Source: Shewanella sp. ANA-3 (GTDB lineage Bacteria > Pseudomonadota > Gammaproteobacteria > Enterobacterales > Shewanellaceae). From it: a stretch of DNA of 64,000 bases. The notes beneath the pieces were generated by a model. The model did no database searches. It was not told the origin of the DNA and saw nothing but the letters and a program-made list of their open reading frames with translations. The translations under genes were made by a program, and so were the position numbers. Below are positions 56,208-64,000 of this stretch, piece by piece. Numbering within the stretch: position 1 is the stretch's first letter; every line of letters begins with the position of its first letter. The stretch spans positions 1,488,001 through 1,552,000 of the forward strand of contig NC_008577.1 of assembly GCF_000203935.1 (NCBI RefSeq). Direction: 5' to 3'.

Positions 56208-57419
56208 ATGCGACTATCATCCGCGCAGATCTTTAATCAAAGCATTACGAGTGTACTGCAAAAGCAAACGGCAACTAGCAAGATCCTCGAACAGCTCAGT
56301 AGTGGCAAAAAAGTCAATACTGCAGGTGATGATCCTGTCGCGGCGCTAGGTATCGATAACCTGAATCAACGCAATGCCTTAGTCGATCAATTTATGAAGA
56401 ATATTGACTACGCGACTAATCGATTAGCAGTAACTGAAAGTAAGTTGGGGAGTGCCGAAAATCTGGCATCTTCCATACGTGAACAAGTTATGCGAGCGGT
56501 AAACGGCACTCTCGCGGATTCTGAGCGGCAAATGATTGCCGATGAAATGAAAGGCAGCTTAGAAGAACTCTTATCTATTGCCAATAGTAAGGATGAATCT
56601 GGCAATTATATGTTTTCTGGCTACAGCACTGATAAAGAGCCTTTTGCTTTCGATAACTCTACACCACCCAAAATAGTTTATAGCGGTGATTCTGGCATTC
56701 GAAATAGTTTAGTGCAGTCTGGCGTTGCACTAGGAACTAATGTCCCTGGCGACACCGCTTTTATGAAAGCCCCCAATGGACTTGGCGATTATAGTGTCAA
56801 TTATTTGGCCAGCCAGCAGGGCGAGTTTAGTGTTAAAACGGCGAAGATTGCTGATCCAGCAACTTATCTAGCTGATACATATACATTTAATTTTTCAGAT
56901 AATGGTTCTGGTGGAACCAATTTACAAGTACTTGATTCAGCCAATAATCCAGTGGCGAACATTGCTAATTTTGATGCGGCAACCCCTGTAAGTTTTAATG
57001 GTATTGAAGTCAACATTTCTGGAAAACCCAGCGCTGGCGATAGTTTCACCATGGAGCCACAGTCTGAAGTCAGCATTTTCGATACAATCAGTCGTGCGAT
57101 CGCATTAATTGAAGATCCTAATTCAGCTAACACACCTCAAGGTCGATCTCAGTTGGCACAGATATTGAATGACATCGATAGTGGTGTCAATCAGATCAGT
57201 TCTGCCAGAAGTGTGGCGGGGAATAATCTGAAAGCCGTTGAAAGCTACAAAGATACTCACATCGAGGAACAAGTGTTGAATACATCTGCTCTTTCTCTAC
57301 TTGAGGATCTTGATTACGCGTCAGCGATTACGGAATTTGCAAAGCAGCAGCTTGCATTGAACGCAGTCTCTAGCGTGTTTAGTAAGGTGGGTTCTGTTTC
57401 CCTGTTTGATTATATTTAA
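56208..57419 (+). CDS. flgL: Hook-filament junction protein FlgL (HAP3)
   Basis: The 403-residue protein has flagellin-like ends (ILEQLSSGKKVNTAGDDPVA near residue 26 and LEDLDYASAITEFAKQQLAL at the end). It links FlgK with the filament. It follows flgK by 11 bases with TTAGGAGAT before the ATG. Confidence 0.94.
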   Translation: MRLSSAQIFNQSITSVLQKQTATSKILEQLSSGKKVNTAGDDPVAALGIDNLNQRNALVDQFMKNIDYATNRLAVTESKLGSAENLASSIREQVMRAVNGTLADSERQMIADEMKGSLEELLSIANSKDESGNYMFSGYSTDKEPFAFDNSTPPKIVYSGDSGIRNSLVQSGVALGTNVPGDTAFMKAPNGLGDYSVNYLASQQGEFSVKTAKIADPATYLADTYTFNFSDNGSGGTNLQVLDSANNPVANIANFDAATPVSFNGIEVNISGKPSAGDSFTMEPQSEVSIFDTISRAIALIEDPNSANTPQGRSQLAQILNDIDSGVNQISSARSVAGNNLKAVESYKDTHIEEQVLNTSALSLLEDLDYASAITEFAKQQLALNAVSSVFSKVGSVSLFDYI

Positions 57420-57521
57420 TCGTGATTTTTAGGTGTAATAGCCTAAATGCACTGGTAGTTTCAAGATTGGAAATGGCCAAGCTTCGAAGTCTTGGCAAGA
57501 TACTTAGAAGAGGAAAATACT

Positions 57522-58343
57522 ATGGCTATTACAGTTAATACCAACGTGACTTCGATGAAGGCACAGAAAAATTTAAATACATCCAGTAGTGGTTTAGCAA
57601 CCTCTATGGAACGTCTATCGAGCGGTCTGCGTATTAACAGTGCGAAAGATGACGCTGCTGGTCTAGCTATTTCTAACCGCTTAAATAGCCAAGTTCGTGG
57701 CCTAGATGTGGGCATGCGTAATGCTAACGATGCGATTTCTATTGCTCAAATCGCTGAAGGTGCGATGCAAGAACAAACTAACATGTTGCAGCGTATGCGT
57801 GACTTGACTGTACAAGCTGAAAACGGTGCAAATAGTACCGATGATTTAGATGCAATACAAAAAGAGATCAATCAATTATCTGAAGAAATTACTGCCATTG
57901 GTGACAGCACCGCTTTTGGTAATACTCTACTGATGACTGGCCTATTTTCAACGGGTAAAACGTTCCAAGTGGGTCACCAAGAAGGTGAAGATATCACTAT
58001 TTCCGTTGGTACTACTAATGCCGGGAGTTTATCTGTCAACGCATTAGCTATTGCTAGCGCAGGAGGTCGTTCCACTGCGCTAGCAAACATTGATGCAGCG
58101 ATAAAAACCATTGATAACCAACGTGCAAACTTAGGCGCTAAACAAAACCGTTTAGCTTATAACATCAGCAACAGCGCGAACACTCAAGCCAACGTTGCCG
58201 ATGCTAAGAGCCGCATTGTGGATGTAGACTTTGCAAAAGAAACCTCAGTAATGACGAAAAACCAAGTATTACAACAAACGGGGTCTGCAATGTTAGCTCA
58301 AGCTAACCAATTGCCTCAAGTTGCGCTGTCACTACTGGGATAA
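57522..58343 (+). CDS. flaA: Flagellin FlaA
   Basis: The 273-residue flagellin has conserved D0/D1 ends ([40 protein letters not shown] and C-terminal [20 protein letters not shown]). Only a short variable centre lies at about 130-190, with no D2/D3. Serines and threonines there are likely sites for the pseudaminic acid made by the upstream cluster. The ATG at 57522 follows AGAGGAA; a longer frame starts at 57492. It is first of a tandem pair. Confidence 0.93.
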   Translation: MAITVNTNVTSMKAQKNLNTSSSGLATSMERLSSGLRINSAKDDAAGLAISNRLNSQVRGLDVGMRNANDAISIAQIAEGAMQEQTNMLQRMRDLTVQAENGANSTDDLDAIQKEINQLSEEITAIGDSTAFGNTLLMTGLFSTGKTFQVGHQEGEDITISVGTTNAGSLSVNALAIASAGGRSTALANIDAAIKTIDNQRANLGAKQNRLAYNISNSANTQANVADAKSRIVDVDFAKETSVMTKNQVLQQTGSAMLAQANQLPQVALSLLG

Positions 58344-58379
58344 TTTACTAAGCTGAACATATCAATACAGGACGTTGCT

Positions 58380-58427
58380 TTTGCCTACTGTCTCCTAAAA
58401 AAGGAGATATAGTAGGCAAAGTGTTTT
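58380..58427 (+). terminator. Terminator between the two flagellin genes
   Basis: TTTGCCTACT and AGTAGGCAAA (58411-58420), with TCTCCT/AGGAGA inside, form a long stem followed by GTGTTTTT. Confidence 0.85.
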
Positions 58428-58493
58428 TATACGTTTTTTATGTTATTGAAAATATTGCTTTTATATAAAGTTAAATTTTTTTAAAAATAATCC

Positions 58494-58520
58494 TAAAGAT
58501 AAAAAAGATGCTGCCGTTAA
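58494..58520 (+). promoter_or_regulatory. Sigma-28 (FliA) promoter for flaB
   Basis: TAAA (58494-58497), 15 bases, then GCCGTTAA (58513-58520) matches the FliA consensus with one mismatch. It lies 80 bases before the flaB start. Confidence 0.85.
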
Positions 58521-58600
58521 ATATACTGTAACCACTAAGACCCGCCTGGCTTAAGTAGACAGGCAAGTTTAGACAAGCCAGGTATAAAGAGGAAACGATC

Positions 58601-59413
58601 ATGGCCATTACAGTAAACACAAACGTTACATCTTTAAAAGCACAGAAAAACTTAAATACTTCCGCTAGCGGTTTGGCCACTTCAATGGAACGTTTATCCA
58701 GTGGTCTTCGCATTAATAGCGCAAAAGACGACGCAGCAGGTTTAGCTATTTCTAACCGCTTAAATAGTCAGGTTCGTGGCTTAGAAGTGGGTATGCGTAA
58801 CGCTAACGATGCTATCTCTATCGCCCAAATTTCTGAAGGTGCGATGCAAGAACAAACTAACATGTTGCAACGTATGCGTGACTTAACTGTTCAATCGGAA
58901 AACGGTGCCAACAGTACCGATGACTTAGATGCAATACAAAAAGAGATTGATCAGTTAGCATTAGAAATCACTGAGATCGGTGATAATACGGCCTTTGGTA
59001 GTACTAAATTACTTGATGGCACTTTCTCTGGTAAGACTTTCCAAGTAGGGCACCAATCAGGTGAAGATATTACGATTTCTGTGGCAAAAACCACTGCATC
59101 AGCATTAAAGGTTGATAGTTTAGATATTACAGGCTCTGCCAGAGCCTCTGCACTGGCTGCGATTGATGCTGCAATTAAAACCATTGATAGTCAGCGTGCG
59201 GATCTTGGTGCTAAGCAAAACCGTTTAGCCTATAACATCAGTAATAGTGCTAACACTCAGGCCAACATTGCTGATGCGAAGAGTCGTATTGTGGATGTGG
59301 ATTTTGCGAAAGAAACATCGCAAATGACCAAGAACCAAGTGTTACAACAAACGGGTTCTGCGATGTTGGCACAAGCTAACCAATTACCTCAAGTGGCCTT
59401 ATCACTACTTTAA
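58601..59413 (+). CDS. flaB: Flagellin FlaB
   Basis: The 270-residue flagellin is nearly identical to FlaA through about residue 130 and in the last 80 residues. The variable centre ([20 protein letters not shown], then [20 protein letters not shown]) is shorter and differs in Ser/Thr sites. It has its own sigma-28 promoter and AGAGGA upstream. In Shewanella the second flagellin gene usually gives the main filament protein; this is family knowledge. Confidence 0.94.
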   Translation: MAITVNTNVTSLKAQKNLNTSASGLATSMERLSSGLRINSAKDDAAGLAISNRLNSQVRGLEVGMRNANDAISIAQISEGAMQEQTNMLQRMRDLTVQSENGANSTDDLDAIQKEIDQLALEITEIGDNTAFGSTKLLDGTFSGKTFQVGHQSGEDITISVAKTTASALKVDSLDITGSARASALAAIDAAIKTIDSQRADLGAKQNRLAYNISNSANTQANIADAKSRIVDVDFAKETSQMTKNQVLQQTGSAMLAQANQLPQVALSLL

Positions 59414-59437
59414 TAACATACTGAAGTATAAGGCTCT

Positions 59438-59467
59438 AAGGGAGGTTCGGCGACGGATCTCCCTTTG
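59438..59467 (+). terminator. Probable terminator after flaB
   Basis: AAGGGAG (59438-59444) and CTCCCTT (59459-59465) pair across 14 bases; only a short T run follows. Confidence 0.55.
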
Positions 59468-59543
59468 CCACATAAATGGTCATTAAAGTTATAGTGTTTG
59501 TTAGGCAGTTAAAGACAAATGCTTAAGATGGTGAGGTATCGCT

Positions 59544-59930
59544 ATGGATATTAATATAGCAAGCACATCAATGGCGGCTTCAAACCGTGTTGATTTGGCT
59601 CAAGTACCACTGAAAGCACCTACGGCGGATGTTGAATTAAAACGCGATGCTGCCGTATCTGCGGTTGAACAGTCTACAGAGCAGAGTGCGGCAGAGAATG
59701 AACAAAATCCAAGAAAGTTAACTCAAGTGGCATCTGAGCTTTCTGATATGATGTCAATGATGCGTAAAGGACTTGCTTTTAAAGTAGATGAAAACTCTGG
59801 TCAAGCCGTCGTCACTGTGTTGGATAGAGATACGGGTGATGTGATTAGGCAGATGCCCAGTGAGGAAGCGCTCAAGTTAGCCGAAAAACTGTCTGAAGTG
59901 ACTGGGCTTTTGATGAAAACAGAGGCTTAA
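59544..59930 (+). CDS. flaG: FlaG family flagellar protein
   Basis: The 128-residue protein has an unstructured, acidic N-half and a C-terminal FlaG domain (GLAFKVDENSGQAVVTVLDR, then GDVIRQMPSEEALKLAEKLS). FlaG influences filament length in polar flagellates. It starts the set flaG-fliD-fliT-like-fliS and is 130 bases after flaB. Confidence 0.92.
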   Translation: MDINIASTSMAASNRVDLAQVPLKAPTADVELKRDAAVSAVEQSTEQSAAENEQNPRKLTQVASELSDMMSMMRKGLAFKVDENSGQAVVTVLDRDTGDVIRQMPSEEALKLAEKLSEVTGLLMKTEA

Positions 59931-59974
59931 AATTCACACAATTTTATATATCCGTTGATAGGTAAGAGGTTTAT

Positions 59975-61345
59975 ATGGCATTAACAGCGACAGGTATTGG
60001 TTCAGGGTTAGATGTTGATAACATTGTAAAAGTATTAGTGGATGCTGAAAAAACTCCTAAAGAAGCAATGTTTAAAGCACAAGAAGACAGCATTAAAGCT
60101 GAGGTTTCTGCTATGGGAACCTTAAAAAGCGCACTGACGACATTTCAGGATGCCGTAAAAAAATTACAAACTGGCGACGCTTTAAATCAACGCAAAATAT
60201 CCGTTAGTAATAGTACATATATAACTGCAACTGCTGATAAAACAGCTCAAACAGGTAGTTATGCTATTAAAGTTGAACAGCTCGCTGTCAATCATAAAAT
60301 TGCTGGAACGAATGTAACTGATCCTGCATTAGGTGTTGGTGAGGGAAGTCTAGCTTTTGGGGTCAATGGTAATAATTTTTCCGTGGACGTATCGGCAACG
60401 GATTCTCTTGATGCGATAGCGAAAAAAGTCAATGAAGCACCCGATAATGTCGGTGTCACTGCCACCGTTATAACCAGTGACGCCGGAAGTCGATTAGTTT
60501 TTAGTTCCGATAAATCTGGCGAAGATAACCAAATCAGCATCACGGCTACAGATACCACAGGCTCTGGCCTTAGCAATATGTTTGATGCAATGAATACCAC
60601 AACGCTTCAAGATGCAAAAAATGCTGTCCTCTACATTGATAATCAAAAAGTCACCTCGCAAACTAATGAAGTTAAGAATGCGATTACAGGTGTGACTTTA
60701 CAGTTAACAGATGCTGATCTTACTAAAACCACTTCACTCAAAATAGAACAAGATAACGATGCAGTTAAAACAAACGTTAAGGCATTTGTTGATGCCTACA
60801 ATAGCTTAGTTACAACGGTCGATAAGCTGTCATCCTACGATCAAGATACAAATACTGCAGCGGCATTGCAGGGCGACTCGATGATCCGTTCGATTGAATC
60901 ACAACTCCGTAGTATTGCGAGCGAACGAGTGCCTACCGAAGATGGTGGTTCTATAGCTTTGTATGATATAGGTATCACAACAGATAGATATGGTAAGTTA
61001 TCTATTGATGATACTAAGCTTGATAAAGTGCTTTCTGAGGATATGTCTAGTGTTGAAGCTCTCTTTGCTACACCAGAAAAAGGCTTAGCTAATCGGTTTT
61101 ACGATGTTTCTGAAAGCTATGTTAAATCCCGAGGCGTGATTGCAGATAGAGAGACAAGTTATACTAATCAGCAAAGTAGGTTAGCAGAACAAAGAGAAGC
61201 TTTTACTCTTAAAATGGACCAGTTAACTGCCCGTTTAACAAAACAGTTTAATGCAATGGATCTTGTCGTAGGACAACTTAACCAGCAGAGTAGTGCTTTA
61301 CTTGCTAGTTTAAACTCGCTTCCTGGAGTAGTTAAAAAGAGTTAG
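59975..61345 (+). CDS. fliD: Filament cap protein FliD (HAP2)
   Basis: FliD forms the cap that folds flagellin at the tip. The 456-residue protein has an N-terminal LTATGIGSGLDVDNIVKVLV and C-terminal coiled-coil helices (QQSRLAEQREAFTLKMDQLT, LTKQFNAMDLVVGQL). Its centre is variable. Length is normal. Confidence 0.94.
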   Translation: MALTATGIGSGLDVDNIVKVLVDAEKTPKEAMFKAQEDSIKAEVSAMGTLKSALTTFQDAVKKLQTGDALNQRKISVSNSTYITATADKTAQTGSYAIKVEQLAVNHKIAGTNVTDPALGVGEGSLAFGVNGNNFSVDVSATDSLDAIAKKVNEAPDNVGVTATVITSDAGSRLVFSSDKSGEDNQISITATDTTGSGLSNMFDAMNTTTLQDAKNAVLYIDNQKVTSQTNEVKNAITGVTLQLTDADLTKTTSLKIEQDNDAVKTNVKAFVDAYNSLVTTVDKLSSYDQDTNTAAALQGDSMIRSIESQLRSIASERVPTEDGGSIALYDIGITTDRYGKLSIDDTKLDKVLSEDMSSVEALFATPEKGLANRFYDVSESYVKSRGVIADRETSYTNQQSRLAEQREAFTLKMDQLTARLTKQFNAMDLVVGQLNQQSSALLASLNSLPGVVKKS

Positions 61346-61363
61346 TAAGTAAGGAAACGTCTA

Positions 61364-61693
61364 GTGAAACAACTTAATGAACTTAATGAACTTAATATAA
61401 CGCTCAGCGACACATTGAATCAGTTAACTCGCATCCCCGCAGAATATCCTCAAACTGACGAGTTGGTGTCAAATTTGCAGGTACTCGTTGGAGAGCGTCA
61501 ACTTTTACTCAATGTATTAGTGGCTGATGCTAGCATGACGGACGCTGATTATCTTCAGTGTCAGCTTGACCTCACTAAAGAGTTCACTATTAAGGCAAAT
61601 CACATCATGGCGGACAGGCAAGCATTATTACATGCGGGCAGTAAGAATAAGCGCCAGATCAGTGTTTACGAGACAATAGATTCAAACAGGTAG
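61364..61693 (+). CDS. FliT-like flagellar chaperone (FlaI/FlaJ position)
   Basis: The 109-residue, fully helical protein sits between fliD and fliS, the place of FliT in enterics and of flaI/flaJ in Vibrio and Shewanella. FliT-type proteins bind FliD for export. It begins with GTG after AAGGAA and has a short repeated LNELNEL stretch from duplicated DNA (GAACTTAAT units). Identity with true FliT is not shown by sequence. Confidence 0.65.
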   Translation: MKQLNELNELNITLSDTLNQLTRIPAEYPQTDELVSNLQVLVGERQLLLNVLVADASMTDADYLQCQLDLTKEFTIKANHIMADRQALLHAGSKNKRQISVYETIDSNR

Positions 61694-61699
61694 GTATTT

Positions 61700-62113
61700 A
61701 TGAGAGGATCGCTGCAATCATATCGTAAGGTTTCGTTAGAAAGTGAGATCACTGTAGCTTCACCACATCGCATTATTCAGCTGATGTTTGCAGGGGCATT
61801 ACAACGCTTGGCTCAGAGCCGTTACGCTATCGAACAAAATGATTTAGTCAATAAGGGTATTTATATCAGTAAGGCTATTGGAATTATTACAGGATTGAGT
61901 AATAGTTTAAATATGGATGCTGGTGGGCAAATAGCTAAAAATTTGAGTGAGTTATACGATTTTATGTTACGTAAGATTTCTGAAGCTAACCTCAATAACG
62001 ATGTAAAGGCCATTGATGATGTTTGTGATATTTTACGAACCATCAAAGAAGGGTGGGATGCCATCCCTGTAGATAAACACAATATATCTTCCCATACTGA
62101 AGAAGCTCGTTAA
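61700..62113 (+). CDS. fliS: Flagellin export chaperone FliS
   Basis: FliS binds the flagellin C-terminus and prevents early polymerisation. The 137-residue protein has the family start GSLQSYRKVSLESEITVASP with HRIIQLMFAGALQRLAQSRY. Normal FliS length. A strong terminator follows. Confidence 0.94.
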   Translation: MRGSLQSYRKVSLESEITVASPHRIIQLMFAGALQRLAQSRYAIEQNDLVNKGIYISKAIGIITGLSNSLNMDAGGQIAKNLSELYDFMLRKISEANLNNDVKAIDDVCDILRTIKEGWDAIPVDKHNISSHTEEAR

Positions 62114-62130
62114 CCCTACTTTTAAGTAAT

Positions 62131-62162
62131 AAAAAAGACGCACCCTAAAGTGCGTCTTTTTT
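62131..62162 (+). terminator. Terminator after fliS
   Basis: AAAAAAGACGCAC (62131-62143) and GTGCGTCTTTTTT (62150-62162) form a perfect 13-base stem around CCTAAA with the T-tract in the right arm. Confidence 0.95.
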
Positions 62163-62399
62163 GTCTTGTGTCAATTAATTGACCTTTTTAGCTAGAATCA
62201 TAGCTTAAATGAACTAAAATCAATTCAGTTTGGCAGAATCGGCATTCGAGGCTTGCTTCTCGACTGCTGATAATACAATATTCATCACAGTAGTGATGGT
62301 GGCACAGATTGTTACATTGAATTTGTTAAGCTTTTACAGCAACTAATCATAAAATAATTAATGCAAATTAATACATATTAGAGCTTTACGGCCTACTGA

Positions 62400-63833
62400 A
62401 TGATGCAAACAGATCAACGAATTTTACTTGTCGGAACCCCATCAGAGCGCTTAAGTCGCCTGTGTTGCATTTTTGAATTTTTGGGTGAGCAGATTGAAAT
62501 CGTCGCCATCGAAAAGTTAAGTCTTTGTCTGCAAGATACCCGGTTCCGCGCTTTAGTGGTCACTGCTGATAACATGCCAGCTGATGCTCTCAAGTCACTT
62601 GCGAGTCAGTACCCATGGCAACCCATTTTGTTATTTGGCAATGTAGATGATCTGCAAGTGTCGAATGTACTGGGTCACATTGAAGAGCCATTAAACTACC
62701 CACAACTAACCGAACTCCTGCATTTTTGTCAGGTTTATGGGCAAGTCAAACGTCCACAAGTCCCAACCAGTGCAAATCAAACCAAACTGTTTCGTAGCTT
62801 AGTGGGTCGTAGTGAAGGCATTGCCAATGTGCGTCACTTGATTAGCCAAGTCGCCACCTCTGATGCCACTGTATTAGTCCTGGGTCAGTCGGGGACGGGT
62901 AAGGAAGTGGTTGCTCGGAACATTCATTATTTATCTGAGCGCCGAGATGGTCCTTTTATTCCGGTTAACTGTGGCGCGATTCCGCCTGAGTTATTGGAGA
63001 GTGAATTATTTGGCCATGAAAAGGGCTCTTTTACTGGGGCAATTAGTTCTCGTAAGGGCCGTTTCGAACTTGCCGAAGGTGGCACGCTGTTCCTCGATGA
63101 AATTGGCGATATGCCTTTGCAAATGCAGGTAAAATTGCTGCGCGTGTTGCAAGAACGTGTCTTTGAGCGTGTTGGGGGAACTAAAACGATTAATGCTGAT
63201 GTACGTGTCGTAGCGGCAACCCATAGGGATCTTGAAACTATGATCAGCAGCAATGAGTTCCGTGAAGATCTTTATTACCGCCTTAACGTCTTCCCGATCG
63301 AAATGCCAGCATTAAGTGAGCGTAAGGATGATGTTCCTTTACTGCTGCAAGAGTTAGTGAGTCGTGTCTATAACGAGGGACGTGGCAAAGTTCGTTTTAC
63401 TCAGCGTGCTATTGAATCGTTAAAAGAACATGCTTGGTCAGGTAACGTTCGAGAATTATCTAACTTAGTTGAGCGCCTCACAATCTTGTATCCAGGTGGC
63501 TTAGTTGATGTTAACGATCTGCCTGTTAAATATCGCCACATTGATGTGCCAGAATACTGTGTTGAAATGAGTGAAGAGCAACAGGAGCGTGATGCGCTCG
63601 CTTCGATTTTCACCAGCGAAGAGCCAGTTGAAATTCCTGAAACGCGTTTCCCCAGTGAGTTACCACCTGAAGGCGTTAACCTCAAGGATCTGCTGGCAGA
63701 GCTTGAAATCGATATGATTCGCCAGGCGTTAGAGCTGCAGGATAACGTCGTTGCGCGTGCTGCAGAAATGCTCGGTATTCGCCGTACTACCTTGGTTGAG
63801 AAAATGCGTAAGTACGGAATGACGAAAGAATAG
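62400..63833 (+). CDS. flrA: Flagellar master regulator FlrA (sigma-54 activator, FleQ family)
   Basis: FlrA switches on the first sigma-54 flagellar promoters. The 477-residue protein has a FleQ-type degenerate receiver (about 1-115), an AAA+ domain (about 135-370) with Walker A VLGQSGTGKEVVAR, the sigma-54 contact loop GSFTGA, Walker B GGTLFLDEIGDMP, and a C-terminal Fis-type helix-turn-helix (VVARAAEMLGIRRTTLVEKM). In FleQ relatives activity is inhibited by c-di-GMP. Two adjacent ATGs (62400, 62403) are possible. flrB follows after 108 bases. Confidence 0.95.
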   Translation: MMQTDQRILLVGTPSERLSRLCCIFEFLGEQIEIVAIEKLSLCLQDTRFRALVVTADNMPADALKSLASQYPWQPILLFGNVDDLQVSNVLGHIEEPLNYPQLTELLHFCQVYGQVKRPQVPTSANQTKLFRSLVGRSEGIANVRHLISQVATSDATVLVLGQSGTGKEVVARNIHYLSERRDGPFIPVNCGAIPPELLESELFGHEKGSFTGAISSRKGRFELAEGGTLFLDEIGDMPLQMQVKLLRVLQERVFERVGGTKTINADVRVVAATHRDLETMISSNEFREDLYYRLNVFPIEMPALSERKDDVPLLLQELVSRVYNEGRGKVRFTQRAIESLKEHAWSGNVRELSNLVERLTILYPGGLVDVNDLPVKYRHIDVPEYCVEMSEEQQERDALASIFTSEEPVEIPETRFPSELPPEGVNLKDLLAELEIDMIRQALELQDNVVARAAEMLGIRRTTLVEKMRKYGMTKE

Positions 63834-63888
63834 TCATTTTGATGTTATTTATCTTATTGTTTTATCTATCTAAATTCATTTCTTAATT

Positions 63889-63904
63889 TGGCATAGAATC
63901 TGCA
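63889..63904 (+). promoter_or_regulatory. Sigma-54 promoter for flrBC
   Basis: TGGCATAGAATCTGCA matches the -24/-12 elements (GG and TGCA) at exact spacing, 38 bases before flrB. It is the expected FlrA target. Confidence 0.82.
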
Positions 63905-63906
63905 AG

Positions 63907-63938
63907 CACTCCGTCATAAGCAATTTTTTGACGGAGTG
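63907..63938 (+). promoter_or_regulatory. Inverted repeat covering the flrB ribosome site
   Basis: CACTCCGTCA (63907-63916) and TGACGGAGTG (63929-63938) are perfect 10-base arms around 12 bases. The right arm contains the GGAG ribosome site (63933-63936) of flrB. Confidence 0.7.
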
Positions 63939-63941
63939 ACT

Positions 63942-64000
63942 ATGTCTGCTCATCCACTAGCGCAAATTGAAACATTCAAGCACACTAGCAAACAATGGAA
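63942..64000 (+). CDS. flrB: Start of flrB, flagellar sensor histidine kinase (partial)
   Basis: An ATG after ACGGAGTGAC opens a frame running off the right edge (MSAHPLAQIETFKHTSKQW). Only about 20 codons are seen, so the call rests on position after flrA and on the sigma-54 promoter. FlrB would phosphorylate FlrC, activator of later sigma-54 flagellar genes such as flgB and flgF. Confidence 0.7.
   Translation, partial: MSAHPLAQIETFKHTSKQW

Noticed and set aside
59480..59520. TAAAGTT then GCAGTTAA before flaG as a sigma-28 promoter
   Set aside because: Spacing is 17 rather than 15 bases and the -10 has two mismatches.
62300..62315. TGGCACAGATTGTTAC before flrA as a sigma-54 promoter
   Set aside because: TGGCAC is good, but the downstream TTG is two bases too close and lacks the -12 GC. 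flrA is expected to be the top gene and not sigma-54 dependent.

Overview
The window looks like a gammaproteobacterial chromosome, most likely Shewanella, carrying the right-hand part of a foreign integrative and conjugative element. The evidence is a polar-flagellum cluster in the Vibrio/Shewanella order (flgT, flgOP, flgMN-flgA, cheV-cheR, flgB to flgL, two flagellins, flaG-fliD-fliT-like-fliS, flrA-flrB), preceded by pseudaminic acid and Maf genes. Species assignment is inference. Tn4371-family ICEs are known in Shewanella (for example strain ANA-3), but the strain cannot be fixed from this window.

Region 1 (1 to about 15,680) is GC-rich and tightly packed. A cargo/regulatory string (GlcG/HbpS-like end, MFS exporter, ABM-domain monooxygenase, LysR regulator, EexN-like lipoprotein) is followed by a complete mating-pair-formation and coupling set in Tn4371/RP4 order: traG, a CopG/RHH gene, trbB, C, D, E, J, K, L, F, G, I and a DUF2274 gene. 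Relaxase, integrase and replication genes would lie to the left, outside the window. The element seems to end near 15,680, at a hairpin followed by a T-rich octamer. After that come two microsatellites and AT-richer Shewanella-type sequence.

Region 2 (16.1 to 25.9 kb) is ordinary chromosome: a Cache-domain chemoreceptor, a DUF465 protein, an RND efflux operon (lipoprotein adaptor plus pump) divergent from its TetR regulator with two matching palindromic operators between them, an outer-membrane barrel, a chalcone-isomerase-like protein and a DUF2947-like protein.

Region 3 (26.0 to 40.1 kb) makes and attaches a nonulosonic acid to flagellin. All six CMP-pseudaminic acid steps are present (PseB, PseC, PseH and PseG fused in one chain, PseI, PseF). 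With them are two Maf/DUF115 flagellin glycosyltransferases, a methyltransferase, a PhyH-type dioxygenase, a WbqC-like protein and an unknown 92-residue protein. pseBC runs right and converges on the remaining genes, which run left. The long apparently empty stretch after this cluster is a decayed IS3-family element next to a tRNA-Arg(CCU) gene.

Region 4 (40.1 kb to the end) is the flagellar regulon. Its promoters can be read directly: sigma-54 (-24/-12) sites before flgB, flgF, flrB and probably flgO, and sigma-28 (FliA) sites before flgM and flaB. This matches the FlrA, sigma-54/FlrBC, FliA hierarchy. Terminators bound most units. The window stops about 20 codons into flrB.
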